From Sphingomonas sp. BK235 (lineage in GTDB: Bacteria; Pseudomonadota; Alphaproteobacteria; Sphingomonadales; Sphingomonadaceae): a DNA stretch of 64,000 bases. The notes beneath the pieces are model-generated. The model did no database searches and was not told the origin of the DNA. It saw nothing but the letters and a program-made list of their open reading frames with translations. The stretch is from the NCBI RefSeq assembly GCF_004345855.1, contig NZ_SLXN01000014.1:1-64000 (forward strand), in the 5' to 3' direction. A program made the position numbers and the translations under genes. This document shows positions 52,557 through 61,780 of the stretch, piece by piece (position 1 is the stretch's first letter; each line of letters begins with the position of its first letter).

Positions 52557-53330
52557 ATGCACGAGATCAACCGCGGCTCCGGCCGCAAGCTGCTGCTTGT
52601 CCACGGTCTGGGCGGAACCTCACGATCATGGAGCCCCATTCTGGACTCGCTCGGCGCCAGTCGAGCGGTGATCGCGATCGACCTGCCCGGACATGGCGCC
52701 ACCCCTGCGGAGCCCGATAGTGGGACGTTCGACGGTCTGGTCGGGAGCGTCCAGCGCTATATCGTGAAACACGAGCTGACCGGGATCGACGTCGTCGGCA
52801 GCTCGATGGGTGCCCGGCTAGCGCTCGAACTTGCCAGGCGCGGCGTCGTCGGCAACGTCATCGCCCTTGACCCGGGTGGGTTCTGGCGTGGTTGGGAGCG
52901 CACCTTCTTCAAGACCACGATCGGCGTCTCGGGCCGCTTGTTGCGGGCGATCCGGCCCGCCTTGCCGACGCTGGGCCGTAACGCGGCCTCGCGCACTGCC
53001 CTGCTCGCCCAATTGTCCGCGCATCCCTGGGCGCTTGACCCGCAGATGGTGGCGACCGAGCTGACAAGTTTCAGTACGACACCGACGTTCGATGCGCTGG
53101 TTCATGACCTTGCGACCGGACCCGAGCAAACCGGTCCTGCTGCCGACAGCACTGGCCGGATCGTGATCGGATGGGGCAGGCACGACAGGCTTTGCCTGCC
53201 GAGTCAGGCGGCGCGCGCAAATGCTGCGTTCCCGTCCGCAGAGCTGCACTGGTTCGAGTCCAGCGGTCATTTTCCGATGTGGGACATGCCGGAGGAGACG
53301 GTCCAGGTCATCCTCAAAACTACACAGTAA
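52557..53330 (+). CDS. alpha/beta hydrolase
   Basis: 257 residues. Oxyanion motif LLLVHGLGGTSRSWSPIL, nucleophile Ser in DVVGSSMGARLALELA (about 86), C-terminal Asp in IGWGRHDRLCLP and His in ESSGHFPMWDMPEETV. A Ser nucleophile and short cap suggest an esterase or lactonase. GGAACGAG precedes the ATG. It is a single gene with no element upstream. Substrate unknown. Confidence 0.87.
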   Translation: MHEINRGSGRKLLLVHGLGGTSRSWSPILDSLGASRAVIAIDLPGHGATPAEPDSGTFDGLVGSVQRYIVKHELTGIDVVGSSMGARLALELARRGVVGNVIALDPGGFWRGWERTFFKTTIGVSGRLLRAIRPALPTLGRNAASRTALLAQLSAHPWALDPQMVATELTSFSTTPTFDALVHDLATGPEQTGPAADSTGRIVIGWGRHDRLCLPSQAARANAAFPSAELHWFESSGHFPMWDMPEETVQVILKTTQ

Positions 53331-53342
53331 TAGTAGCGAGAA

Positions 53343-53410
53343 GTAACGCGACCCACAAATGGACATTGAACGGTGGTTTCGCGCTCCCCAACTTCGGACG
53401 TCCATTCATG
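53343..53410 (+). repeat. dispersed intergenic repeat, copy G
   Basis: GTAACGCGACCCACAAATGG and CGCTCCCCAACTTCGGACG then TCCATTCATG match the repeat plan. Confidence 0.5.
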
Positions 53411-53455
53411 TTAGCCCGGTACCTCGGTCAGCGATGGCGGAAATGGCGAGAGGTG

Positions 53456-53523
53456 GGACATTGCGGTCATTCCACGGCGATCGTTGAAACGGCGGCTTTC
53501 GCCAACACCGGACGTTCCGAAGA
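53456..53523 (+). repeat. dispersed intergenic repeat, copy H
   Basis: Half a repeat unit downstream of copy G: ATTGCGGTCATTCCACGGCG and CTTTCGCCAACACCGGACG with TTCCGAAG. The two copies in tandem occupy the 350-base gap 53331-53680, where I see no gene. Confidence 0.5.
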
Positions 53524-53680
53524 CGGCATACGGCAAGGAACGGCCGAGACAGGCCGGTAAAGGTCTGGCGGGTTGAAGACGAGACGAGATTCGCGGCCTC
53601 AACGATCGTCCCGCAAACGATCGTATCATGGGACTGCCGCGTCAGTGACAGCCCGTAGAGCCGAGGTCACCACGCCAAGG

Positions 53681-54073
53681 CTACCTCGCAGCGGCTGCAT
53701 GGTGGCGCACCACAACCACGGCAGAAAGCCCGACAATCACGAGCCAGAACAGCGGCCAGCCGGCGAAGTGCAAGAGTGCCGCACACAGCACGGTGCCTAG
53801 GCCGGTGAGACCCGGCGGACGCCGCGTAGCAGCGAGAACCCGGCCGGCATGCCGATCACATAGGTTGCGATGCCGAGCACGTTGGGGATGGCAAGCTGCC
53901 GCTGAATGTCGATATCCGCTGTGAAGCTGACGCCAACACCCACGATCGCGAACCCTCCGACGAGCAAGGCCGCCGCCTGCGGCACGCCGCCCGGGCTGAG
54001 CTTCCAGAACGCGGAGGGGAAGGCATTGTCGCGGGAAAGCGCATATGCAAGTCGCGAAACATGCCATGAGTCA
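53681..54073 (-). pseudogene. APC-family permease, C-terminal remnant
   Basis: On the minus strand, RLAYALSRDNAFPSAFWKLS, GGVPQAAALLVGGFAIVGVG and NVLGIATYVIGMPAGFSLLR look like the last helices of an amino acid-polyamine-organocation permease (S/A-R-L-x-Y-A-x-A-R-D motif). The frame stops (RRVSPA) and continues in another frame as TVLCAALLHFAGWPLFWLVI with VVVVRHH. Frameshift and loss of the N-terminal two thirds make it a dead fragment. Confidence 0.7.
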
Positions 54074-54296
54074 TGGATCCGCCGCATTTCTTGCCATTGT
54101 CGTCGAGATAGCACTACTGGCGGGCTTCATATTCGGCGACAGCCTGAAATTCAAGAATATCGGAGTTCGCAAGACGTTCCGCGATACTCCTATCGCGCTG
54201 TGGGTCGCCCTCGTGCCCGCATGGCTTACGGCAGAATCAACGCTCTATGCGCCGGTCAAGGCAGTGGCGGCGGAGGAGGCTGATGCGGCGGCCTAG
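54045..54296 (+). CDS. small membrane protein or gene fragment, unrecognised
   Basis: 83 residues with two hydrophobic stretches (AAFLAIVVEIALLAGFIFG; TPIALWVALVPAWL) and an Ala/Glu-rich end. Its N-terminal part overlaps the permease remnant on the other strand, which suggests a rearrangement point near 54050-54080. Family unknown. The 244 bases after it show no gene. Confidence 0.35.
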   Translation: MQVAKHAMSHGSAAFLAIVVEIALLAGFIFGDSLKFKNIGVRKTFRDTPIALWVALVPAWLTAESTLYAPVKAVAAEEADAAA

Positions 54297-54540
54297 GCAC
54301 GCTATCGAGCCTCGCTGAAACAATATGCCGGAATCGATGAGCCCGATTCCTGATCGGCATTGTCATATCGTCGTCTTCGGAGCGGACGGGGGAGGCGGCG
54401 TCGGGCGGAAGGAAGAGCCGGTAGAGGATGCACAGAATCCGAACGCCCGATCATCTTGCCGCGCCTTCCGGATTCGGAAGTCCGCGCATGATGACACACC
54501 GCAGACACTGCACATCATTCAATAATAACCGGCACTGCAG

Positions 54541-55707
54541 GTGCAATTATTTCGCTTGATAGCCTATTGCCATGGATTTCTCCTTGCATTAAACATGTAT
54601 CTGACCTGTGATTGCGATGGGGGCATCGTGTTACACTGGACTTTTTTTACAGCGCCTGTAGCAATGCTGTCTATCGCCGTCAGCATCGCTGCGACAGGTA
54701 GGCGCGACCATCCCGAACCGGTTGCGTCGAACACCCTTCCGGACGCCGTTTTTGCAGCAGAACCGCCGTGCCGTGACAAGGCGGACTGCGTGACCTTCGA
54801 ACTGGTCGCCGACGTCGTGCCGTCGGGCGGCGTAAGGCTGGCAAATGGCTTCACCGCTCGGATGGAAGACTGGCAGGCAGTCGCCGTCACGGCCTTTGCC
54901 GCTGGCAAGGATGCGCTCGGTCGCCCCGCCTATGCGACATGCACCGCGGCACTTGTGGGCGAGAAAGTGCTGCTGACTGCGGCGCACTGCCTCGATACCG
55001 GCAAGGATAAAGAATTCCGCAAGGCCTTTCTGCAAGTCGACGGACGGTCGCTTGACGTGACCTGCGATCCCGATCCCCGTTACTTCGCGGCGAAGTACAA
55101 GGGCCGCTCGCCGCGATCGAGCTTTGATTTCGCACTTTGCGAACTGAGCTGGACGGGACTGAAGCCCGCCACCCTGGACAGCATGACGTTCGAGACGGTC
55201 GATACCGAGACGTCCCTCCGGCCAATCTCCGGCGGAGGGAAGCCCGTCGTTCTGACCGGCTACGGATGCTCGGGCCTCCAGGTCGAAAATCATCGCCTGA
55301 CCTTTACGGCCGACACCGGCATTTTCCGGATCGGCCAGGAGGCGATCGAGACCGGCGTGAGCGCAAGCGGCACCGAACCGGGCTACGTCATCCTACGATC
55401 CGGCAAGGGCGTGGAGCCGGCACTGTGCCCCGGCGATTCGGGCGGCCCCCTTATGAGCGGCCTGAAGGTGGTGCCACCCCTTAAGCCGGATGGAGTGGCG
55501 ACGCTGATCAGCGACGGTGATCGCCGGGTTCGCGGCGTCAACTCGTCGATCGACTTCGAGGATCGCGCACAGGGCCCCTACGACTATATCTCCCGCGTCT
55601 CCGCGCTGGCCGGTACGGGCTTCGATTCCTACGCACGCGGTTGGCTCAAGCGGCATGCCAACGCTTCGATCTGTGGCCTGTCGACCGGAGCGGCACGATG
55701 CATCTGA
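54541..55707 (+). CDS. trypsin-like serine protease (S1), probably exported
   Basis: 388 residues if the GTG at 54541 is used; an ATG at 54664 (MLSIAVSIAATG) is an alternative and would give a shorter leader. The catalytic triad is present: His in VLLTAAHCLDT (about 142), Asp in RSSFDFALCELSW (about 198) and Ser in LCPGDSGGPLMSG (about 303). Disulfide-like cysteines surround it. It belongs to the chymotrypsin fold. It is the first gene of a four-gene unit, and its last codons overlap the start of the subtilisin-like gene by ten bases, so the two are translated together. Regulation is unknown. Confidence 0.9.
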   Translation: MQLFRLIAYCHGFLLALNMYLTCDCDGGIVLHWTFFTAPVAMLSIAVSIAATGRRDHPEPVASNTLPDAVFAAEPPCRDKADCVTFELVADVVPSGGVRLANGFTARMEDWQAVAVTAFAAGKDALGRPAYATCTAALVGEKVLLTAAHCLDTGKDKEFRKAFLQVDGRSLDVTCDPDPRYFAAKYKGRSPRSSFDFALCELSWTGLKPATLDSMTFETVDTETSLRPISGGGKPVVLTGYGCSGLQVENHRLTFTADTGIFRIGQEAIETGVSASGTEPGYVILRSGKGVEPALCPGDSGGPLMSGLKVVPPLKPDGVATLISDGDRRVRGVNSSIDFEDRAQGPYDYISRVSALAGTGFDSYARGWLKRHANASICGLSTGAARCI

Positions 55708-57710
55708 GGCGGATCCTGGGCCTGGCGATGGGGCCGCTCGCCCTGGCAGCGGCGGCACCTGGCCTGTCCCAGGATGTGCTCATGGTGCGTGCGATTACTC
55801 CCCTGAGCGAGCCGTTCGTTCGCGCAGTTGCCCGCTACGCCGAACCGCAGGCACTTCCCGCGGCGGCCTCCGAGATCGTCAAGAACCAAACCGCTGCCCA
55901 GGTCATCACGAGCAAATGCGGGAGCCTTCAGCCCGGATATTATGACGAATTCCTCAAACTGAATGCAGAAACGCTCGGCAGAAACAACGCCGCCGCATTC
56001 CCGCACGATCGCCCGCTCGGCGACCTAGCCGGACAGCTGAAGCTTCCGGAGTGCCTGCTCGTCCGCCCCGGTGCCGGCGTACCCGCATCGACGTCGCACG
56101 GTCAGGCCGCTCCCCTTTCGCTCCAGCAGGCCCCGGTCAGCCAGCTCACTCCAAGGAGCGGAGAGAGCGCGGAGGACCTCAGCCGACATCTCTCCGAGAG
56201 CATCGCGCAGCCACAGGGTATCGATGAAGCGTCATGGGGACCGCCGCGACCTCCGGCAGAAGGACGGATCATCGCGCCGCTGGAGGTGCCTGCTGGCGAG
56301 GGCGTCGCCGCCACGGCGGCCACGACTTGCCCGGCGTCGCATCCGCCCTTCGATGCGCAGCAGGTCGCCGCCTACTACAGTTTTGTCCGGGTCGAAGCGA
56401 AGAACCGGCACCTCGTGAATCCCGTCGTCCCGGTCTGGGTGTTCGACAATGGCTTCTACGGCGTCGATCCCGCGGCGGCTGCCCCGTTCCCGGTCGCCTT
56501 TCCAGCGGCGTTGTTTGCTGACTGGAGCACGGCGCCGGGTGTGGTCGGGCCCATCTTTCCATCGGGTACAGGCAAGATGACCCCCTGGCTTGACCGCAAT
56601 GTGATCAAGCCGACCTTGTTGTCGTCCCACGGGACCCATGTGACCGGCCTAGTGCTCGGCGGCTCGGGCTTCATCACGTATCGGAGCATCTTTGCCCAGG
56701 ACGACAAGCCTTCCGAGAGCTGGCTGCGCCTGAGCCTCATCAACCTGGCGAACGGCGACCGAAAGCTGCGGCCCGATTCCATCGGTTCGCTCAGAATGCT
56801 CCTCACGCTCAACAGCGAGCGCCCCTCCGGGCGGATCGTCAACCTGAGCATCGCCTATCTAGAGGGCACCGATTCCCCCGACAACGCGACGAAATCCGCT
56901 TTCTCAGACATCCTGCGCACCTATTCGAACGACCTCTTCGTCGCCGCGGCCGGGAACGATTCCGACGATGCCGGCGACCTCGGCGTCTTTCCGGCCGCAC
57001 TCGGCGGCCTCCGGGCCGACAACCTGATCACCGTTGGCGCCCATGACGACCAGACACCGACACGCCTGACGGGCTTCAGCAATCGCGGTCAATCTGTAGA
57101 TATCGCGGCACCAGGCTGCAGCGTGAAATCCTGGACCGACATGAACACCGAGGACACGATGAGCGGCACCTCCCAGGCCGCCCCACTCGTCGCCTTCACC
57201 GCGACCTTGATGAAATCGCTCAATTCCAGCCTGATGCCGCGGGATCTCAAATACAGGATCTTGGCCAGCGCGGACCTATTCGACTCGGATCCATCGCCGA
57301 ATGTCAATCCTCGGCTCAAGCTCAACATCGCCAAGGCGCTGCTGTTCTTCTTCGATTATGTCGAGACGAGCACCGGGGAGGTGTTCATCGGCAAGATCGA
57401 GGATATCAAGGGACTGCGCTGCCAAGGGGATTCTGGATACTCCCGCTGGGGCCGCGATCCCCGCAAGATCGTGAGCTACAAGACCCTTGGCCCGGTCGCC
57501 AAGCTGGTCGCCTCAAACTATGCCGCGCCGTCGTGCGATGCCGCGATCGACCCCCCTGCGCCCGGTAAGAACACGTATTTGAAGCTGCGCCCCATCTACC
57601 ATTTGAACGGCGCGTCGATCGTGCAGCTTCCGCCTTCGGCACCGAAGGACATTCCGCTCTCGGAGATCAGGGAGATCGTACGGATGATACCGATGCCCGG
57701 GCAGTCGTGA
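55698..57710 (+). CDS. subtilisin-like serine protease (S8)
   Basis: 670 residues from the ATG at 55698. Leader MHLRRILGLAMGPLALAAA cut near GLSQ. A long N-terminal region (about 20-250, four or five Cys, Pro-rich) has no recognised domain. Catalytic residues: Asp in VVPVWVFDNGFYG, His in LLSSHGTHVTGLVL, the oxyanion Asn in FVAAAGNDSDDAG and Ser in MSGTSQAAPLVAF. The C-terminal 130 residues are again unrecognised. Overlap with the S1 protease gene suggests joint production and perhaps activation of one by the other (inference). The stop overlaps the next gene. Confidence 0.9.
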   Translation: MHLRRILGLAMGPLALAAAAPGLSQDVLMVRAITPLSEPFVRAVARYAEPQALPAAASEIVKNQTAAQVITSKCGSLQPGYYDEFLKLNAETLGRNNAAAFPHDRPLGDLAGQLKLPECLLVRPGAGVPASTSHGQAAPLSLQQAPVSQLTPRSGESAEDLSRHLSESIAQPQGIDEASWGPPRPPAEGRIIAPLEVPAGEGVAATAATTCPASHPPFDAQQVAAYYSFVRVEAKNRHLVNPVVPVWVFDNGFYGVDPAAAAPFPVAFPAALFADWSTAPGVVGPIFPSGTGKMTPWLDRNVIKPTLLSSHGTHVTGLVLGGSGFITYRSIFAQDDKPSESWLRLSLINLANGDRKLRPDSIGSLRMLLTLNSERPSGRIVNLSIAYLEGTDSPDNATKSAFSDILRTYSNDLFVAAAGNDSDDAGDLGVFPAALGGLRADNLITVGAHDDQTPTRLTGFSNRGQSVDIAAPGCSVKSWTDMNTEDTMSGTSQAAPLVAFTATLMKSLNSSLMPRDLKYRILASADLFDSDPSPNVNPRLKLNIAKALLFFFDYVETSTGEVFIGKIEDIKGLRCQGDSGYSRWGRDPRKIVSYKTLGPVAKLVASNYAAPSCDAAIDPPAPGKNTYLKLRPIYHLNGASIVQLPPSAPKDIPLSEIREIVRMIPMPGQS

Positions 57711-57712
57711 CG

Positions 57713-59419
57713 ATGTCGGACAACGAAGACGCGGGGATGTGCGCGTCGCGCCGGGAACTGCTCGCCTGGCTGATCGCGGGTCCCCTGGCCACGCTGATGC
57801 CGGGAAGCGCGATGGCAGCAGCAACTGCCTGCCGGAAGGTCCCGGAGTCGGCGCAACTCGTCGATGCGCATTGCCACATCTTCAACGCCAGCGACCTGCC
57901 TGCAGAACGCTTCCTCAGGTACGTCCTGCTGGACATGCATCCGCGTCAGGCCGAGAGCGCGCTCGACATCCACGATCCTGACGTCGTCGACGGGATCATC
58001 GCCCTGATGACCTGGGTGCTCGGGCGGAACCGCGCTCCCACCGCGCGTGTCGAGATCGCCATGCTCGAACGGGATAGGCGGCGCGGAATTATGGCAGGCG
58101 CCATTCGGACGAGCGTCCGCAACATCGAGAAAGCAGTCGGGGACTTTCTCGTCCAGCATTCCGGAGCGCTCGGGGTTGGCGGTGGAAGCCGCGGCGAGGG
58201 CAAGGTCGCCGACGCCATCTTCGCCGCGGGAAGCGGTCGCGGCCCGGTCGGCGCGGCGGGCGCTCCCTTCGGCGAGGGAGCAGCACGCCAGACGGCGCGG
58301 AAGGCCTATGCCTCGAAGACCGACATCGGAACTTACCTGCGCTGGTTCGAACTCATCACCCGCTACCGTCACGACCTCGCCGACCAGCTGCAGCAGGACT
58401 ATGCGTGCCAGGGCATCTCGGTGAAGATGTTGTCGCCGGCCTTGATCGATTACGACAAGTGGCTGGGCCAGGACGTCCGGACATCCCCCATGCCGGACCA
58501 GGTCGAGGTCATGGATTGCATCTCGCAGCGCGACAAAGGGCCTGTCGTGCACGGCTACGTCGCATTCGATCCCCTGCGGCAGGCGTATCACGACGCGGAC
58601 CTCGACGCCGGTTTCGATCCGATCGACCTGGTGAAGCTTGCAATCCGGGACAAGGGCTTTGTGGGCGTGAAACTGTATCCGCCGATGGGATTCAAGCCCA
58701 TCGGCAATGGGGATGGCGAGCAGAAGTATCCGGCAGATGTCGTCCGCGACCTGAAGGGCGGTGTCGGAATCGCCCTGGATCGCTCGCTTGCCAAGCTCTA
58801 TGATACCTGCACCAAACTCGACGCCCCCATCATCGCCCACGCAGCACGAAGCAACGGGGCGGGTCCCAATTATGCCGATCGCGCGGATCCGGCCTTCTGG
58901 ATCCCGGTATTCGACCGCTGGCCTCGCCTGCGCGTCTGCCTCGCCCATTTCGGTCGCTTCGATGCACCGTCCGCCGCCGGCGGGGCCGGCTCGCTACCGG
59001 ATACGAGCTGGGAGTGGACCTTTGGCCGCTACATCGCCGCGCATCCGGACCGGCCGGTGTTCGCCGACATAAGCTACCTTGCCAATGTCCTCGCGAGTCC
59101 CGACGTCGTCTCACACACTGCCGCCCGGTTCCGCGATTTCGTCGCCCGATTCGACCCCGAGGTCAGGCACCTCGTGTTCGGGTCCGACTGGATCATGCTC
59201 GGCCTCGAGAACCGATATCCGGATTATGCCGGCCGCGTGATCGAGTTCCTCAGGCAATCGTGCGGGTTCGACCAACCGAGGATCGACCGGATCCTGCACC
59301 AGAATGCCGGGCGCTTCCTCGGGCTCGGGCGAGGGAATGCCGCCTGGAGCCGCCTGTCGTTCTATTATTCCCGCAACCAGCTTTCGCTTTCACGGCTCAA
59401 GCAAATCCAGGCGACCTGA
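57713..59419 (+). CDS. TIM-barrel amidohydrolase (amidohydrolase_2), exported
   Basis: 568 residues. GTG at 57707, overlapping the protease stop, is an alternative start. CASRRELLAWLIAGPLATLM resembles a twin-arginine leader. Metal motifs: LVDAHCHIFNASD (His about 52 and 54), carboxylated-Lys candidate in FVGVKLYPPMGF, His in APIIAHAAR and LRVCLAHFGRF, Asp in LVFGSDWIML. That is the full set of the amidohydrolase superfamily, subgroup with decarboxylases. An insertion of about 170 residues follows the first motif. The substrate is unknown. It is coupled to the two proteases, an uncommon pairing. Confidence 0.85.
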   Translation: MSDNEDAGMCASRRELLAWLIAGPLATLMPGSAMAAATACRKVPESAQLVDAHCHIFNASDLPAERFLRYVLLDMHPRQAESALDIHDPDVVDGIIALMTWVLGRNRAPTARVEIAMLERDRRRGIMAGAIRTSVRNIEKAVGDFLVQHSGALGVGGGSRGEGKVADAIFAAGSGRGPVGAAGAPFGEGAARQTARKAYASKTDIGTYLRWFELITRYRHDLADQLQQDYACQGISVKMLSPALIDYDKWLGQDVRTSPMPDQVEVMDCISQRDKGPVVHGYVAFDPLRQAYHDADLDAGFDPIDLVKLAIRDKGFVGVKLYPPMGFKPIGNGDGEQKYPADVVRDLKGGVGIALDRSLAKLYDTCTKLDAPIIAHAARSNGAGPNYADRADPAFWIPVFDRWPRLRVCLAHFGRFDAPSAAGGAGSLPDTSWEWTFGRYIAAHPDRPVFADISYLANVLASPDVVSHTAARFRDFVARFDPEVRHLVFGSDWIMLGLENRYPDYAGRVIEFLRQSCGFDQPRIDRILHQNAGRFLGLGRGNAAWSRLSFYYSRNQLSLSRLKQIQAT

Positions 59420-59455
59420 CGCAATCCTAGTTTCATTCTTGAGGGGGAAAGTTCG

Positions 59456-60538
59456 ATGATCTCGCGCGCCTTGCATGTATTCGGCCTCGGCTGCTCGATA
59501 TGCGCCATCCTGTCTGCCGACATCGCCGTCGCAGCCGCTCCCGCCGCTCCTGCCTCCCTCCCCGTCGGCCAAGTCCTGCTGATGGACCGATGTCCGTCCG
59601 ACATGAAGGGAGGCCCGACGGCGTCTGCCGGGATCCTCGCAGTCCTCGGCCTGGCGGTGGTCAAGAACCTCGCAGTGGCGGCGGCGGACTGGTTTGCGAG
59701 CCTCGCCGAGAAGCGCAATGCCGCGCTTTCCGCTGTGAGCGCCTACGAAGGCTATGGCTGGTTCTACGGTCCCGGTCGCCTGACTGCCGACGGCACGTAC
59801 ACGGCGAACGCACCGGTGGCCTCGAAGGCGGCAGGCTGCGTCGTCGTCGTCCGATATGGCGCGCTCGCGCTGGACAGCGCCTTCGAGGAACAGGTGGATC
59901 GGGCGGGAGCGGCAGCTCTCAAGGCTGCCGGTATCGGAGCTGCCGTCACCGGGGATAACAAGACGGCGACGCCTGATTTCTATGCCGAATTGCGGCTTCA
60001 ACCCGCTCGTGGGCCTCTCGCAGGTCCGGCGGGGACACCGACGGCCTACGCATTTCGCCTTCAGCCGAACCTCATCTACTTCGGCAAAAGCATGGCCAAG
60101 GCGGGTACCGATCATGCCAAGGTGCTGCGGCTTGAGGTCACCCTTACCCGGTACATGATCGACAAGGGCGCGCTTGCCGACAAGCCGTTCTACACGGGCG
60201 GGTATGATCTGGACAAACATGCCCCCGGGACGTTGCTCCGCTCCGATGGCGAGGGCGAGGCCATCAAGGCACCTGCCGGGCCGCTCGCAGCCTTTCCGGG
60301 GCCTGCGGATCTGAAGCCGGGCGCTGTCGCGCTGCTCGACCCGGCGTCCCTCGGTCTTGTCCAGGGCGCGGCCGTAGCTGATCCCGTGCCCGTGGCCCTC
60401 GTCGCCAAGCTGATCGAGACCGAGGATCCGTCCTTCATCATGAAGGCCATCGCCAAGGCGTCTGCCGACAACAAGACCAAGATCGAGGAAGCCGCGACCG
60501 CCGCAGCGCTCAAGGCGGTGCACGCGATCGTCGACTAG
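59456..60538 (+). CDS. exported protein, unrecognised
   Basis: 360 residues with ribosome site GAGGGGGA, 37 bases after the amidohydrolase. Signal peptide SRALHVFGLGCSICAILSAD ending near VAVAAAP. A Leu/Ala-rich, possibly membrane-active helix follows (ASAGILAVLGLAVVKNLAVA). The middle has GYGWFYGPGRLTADGTYTAN, AFRLQPNLIYFGKSM and VLRLEVTLTRYMIDKGALAD. The tail is a helix rich in Ala and Lys. No family recognised. It completes the unit with the two proteases and the amidohydrolase and may be a substrate or partner of theirs. Confidence 0.72.
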   Translation: MISRALHVFGLGCSICAILSADIAVAAAPAAPASLPVGQVLLMDRCPSDMKGGPTASAGILAVLGLAVVKNLAVAAADWFASLAEKRNAALSAVSAYEGYGWFYGPGRLTADGTYTANAPVASKAAGCVVVVRYGALALDSAFEEQVDRAGAAALKAAGIGAAVTGDNKTATPDFYAELRLQPARGPLAGPAGTPTAYAFRLQPNLIYFGKSMAKAGTDHAKVLRLEVTLTRYMIDKGALADKPFYTGGYDLDKHAPGTLLRSDGEGEAIKAPAGPLAAFPGPADLKPGAVALLDPASLGLVQGAAVADPVPVALVAKLIETEDPSFIMKAIAKASADNKTKIEEAATAAALKAVHAIVD

Positions 60539-60723
60539 AGGGGGCGCCTCTTTCGCGCTCCGGCCGGGGTCACCGGGCGGACGGCAATGACCGCCGCGCC
60601 GGAACCAACGGCGGCTATTGTCTAATGTCTGCACCGCCCACCATGTTGGCCGCTTGCGGCGAGATCGGACCTATCTCAGATCAGATGCGAAAGACCTGGT
60701 CTGGTCGGCACCTGCCGAAGCCG

Positions 60724-60799
60724 TGGTGGCGGCTAGGACCCATAACCGGTCACTCAGGGCCTTATGCCGACTTCCTAGAAACGGACGTTCGTTCAGCAT
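60724..60799 (+). repeat. dispersed intergenic repeat, copy F
   Basis: GGTGGCGGCTAGGACCCATA, ACCGGTCACTCAGGG, TGCCGACTTCCTAGAAACGG and ACGTTCGTTCAGC fit the repeat plan best of all copies. It overlaps the last codons of the DUF2867 gene, so that gene may be extended or truncated by the repeat. Confidence 0.6.
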
Positions 60800-61295
60800 C
60801 AGTAGCCGCTCGGGCCAAGGCCGCTCGCACGACGAGGATGTGGAACGGGTGGATTGCGCGAATGTAAAGGCGACCAAACCCGTTGTGCGTGCGCACCGCG
60901 GTGGTGGCGATCAGCATCGCCCCATGGGGTCCGCCTTGGCGCAGAAGCGAGAGCCGGAAGTCGAGGTGTTGGTCGTCTTCGCCGAGCACGATTTCGTCGG
61001 CGGTCTCGCTCAGGACGGGGAAGAAGTCGACACGTGGACGATCCGGTCGCGCGCCGCGCAGCTCGCCGGACGTTCGCACGCCGAACGGTGCCACCGCGGC
61101 GTCGCGCACGGCCAACAGCGCCCTGAACCAGGGTGGCGGCGCCCCAAGTGCCCGGTCGGCGATCGCCCGCATCGTCATACCGTCGGTCGCTACGTCGACG
61201 CCGTAGCTGTCGAGCAGTTTCGCACCCGCATACCAACCGCTGATCGCACTGCCGGAAGGGGGCTCGACCCGACGAATTGATCGCCCGCCGAGCAC
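60762..61295 (-). CDS. DUF2867-domain protein
   Basis: 177 residues from a GTG at 61295 that follows the stop of the upstream gene by one base. SAISGWYAGAKLLDSYGVDV, PPPWFRALLAVRDAAVAPFG, HLDFRLSLLRQG and GRLYIRAIHPFHILVVRAAL are typical of DUF2867. The function is unknown. The last ten residues overlap a dispersed repeat and may not be native. Coupled to the muconolactone-isomerase-like gene. Confidence 0.78.
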   Translation of the reverse strand: MLGGRSIRRVEPPSGSAISGWYAGAKLLDSYGVDVATDGMTMRAIADRALGAPPPWFRALLAVRDAAVAPFGVRTSGELRGARPDRPRVDFFPVLSETADEIVLGEDDQHLDFRLSLLRQGGPHGAMLIATTAVRTHNGFGRLYIRAIHPFHILVVRAALARAATDAERTSVSRKSA

Positions 61296-61296
61296 G

Positions 61297-61596
61297 TCAG
61301 GCCCCCGGCTTGCCGAATAGAGCGGCAATTTGGTGGAACGGGCCGAGATGCACGACCTGGCGGTCGAGCAGCCCCGCTTCCACCATCGGCAATGCGTCGA
61401 TGGCCCGGTGAACCGCTTCAATCGAGGGCAGTTCATAAATAAGGGTGACCACTTGCGGCTCCCTGGAGAAGTAGAATTCGCGCAACGCGTCGCTGAGATA
61501 GGATGCCCAGACCGCCTCAATCTCGGGCACCAGGTGCGGCTTAAAGTCGTCGAGGGTCTTGCCGGAATTCGGCGTGAGCAGGACGAGGAATTTCAT
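61297..61596 (-). CDS. muconolactone isomerase-like small protein
   Basis: 99 residues with ribosome site GGAGATC. MKFLVLLTPNSGKTLDDFKP, REFYFSREPQVVTLIYELPS and ALPMVEAGLLDRQVVHLGPF match small ferredoxin-like-fold proteins related to muconolactone isomerase and YciI-like proteins. Activity is not established. It heads a two-gene unit with the DUF2867 protein, and a palindrome lies 53 bases upstream. Confidence 0.65.
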   Translation of the reverse strand: MKFLVLLTPNSGKTLDDFKPHLVPEIEAVWASYLSDALREFYFSREPQVVTLIYELPSIEAVHRAIDALPMVEAGLLDRQVVHLGPFHQIAALFGKPGA

Positions 61597-61648
61597 CGGC
61601 GATCTCCAGTTGGGCGCTCGGCAGCGACGCTCAGTAAGCGCGAGCACT

Positions 61649-61670
61649 TAATCCGAACACGTTTGGATTA
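61649..61670. promoter_or_regulatory. 22-bp palindrome, likely operator
   Basis: TAATCC and GGATTA flank a centre of GAACACGTTT; 18 of 22 positions are symmetrical. It lies upstream of the gene starting at 61596, in an AT-richer stretch. A TetR- or HxlR-type regulator is plausible, but none is encoded beside it. Confidence 0.6.
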
Positions 61671-61780
61671 TAAATACCGCAAGACAAAAGGCAGGGCATG
61701 TCAAGGCTACCTCAGGATTCACTTCGCAAACGCAAATCCCTGACTGCTGAGAATCGAACTCAGCTCCGCGCAGAACCGTG

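Noticed and set aside
53780..53815. Possible further copy of the 44-bp element (GCACACAGCAC)
   Set aside because: The GTTCC block is missing at the proper distance and the site lies inside the permease remnant.
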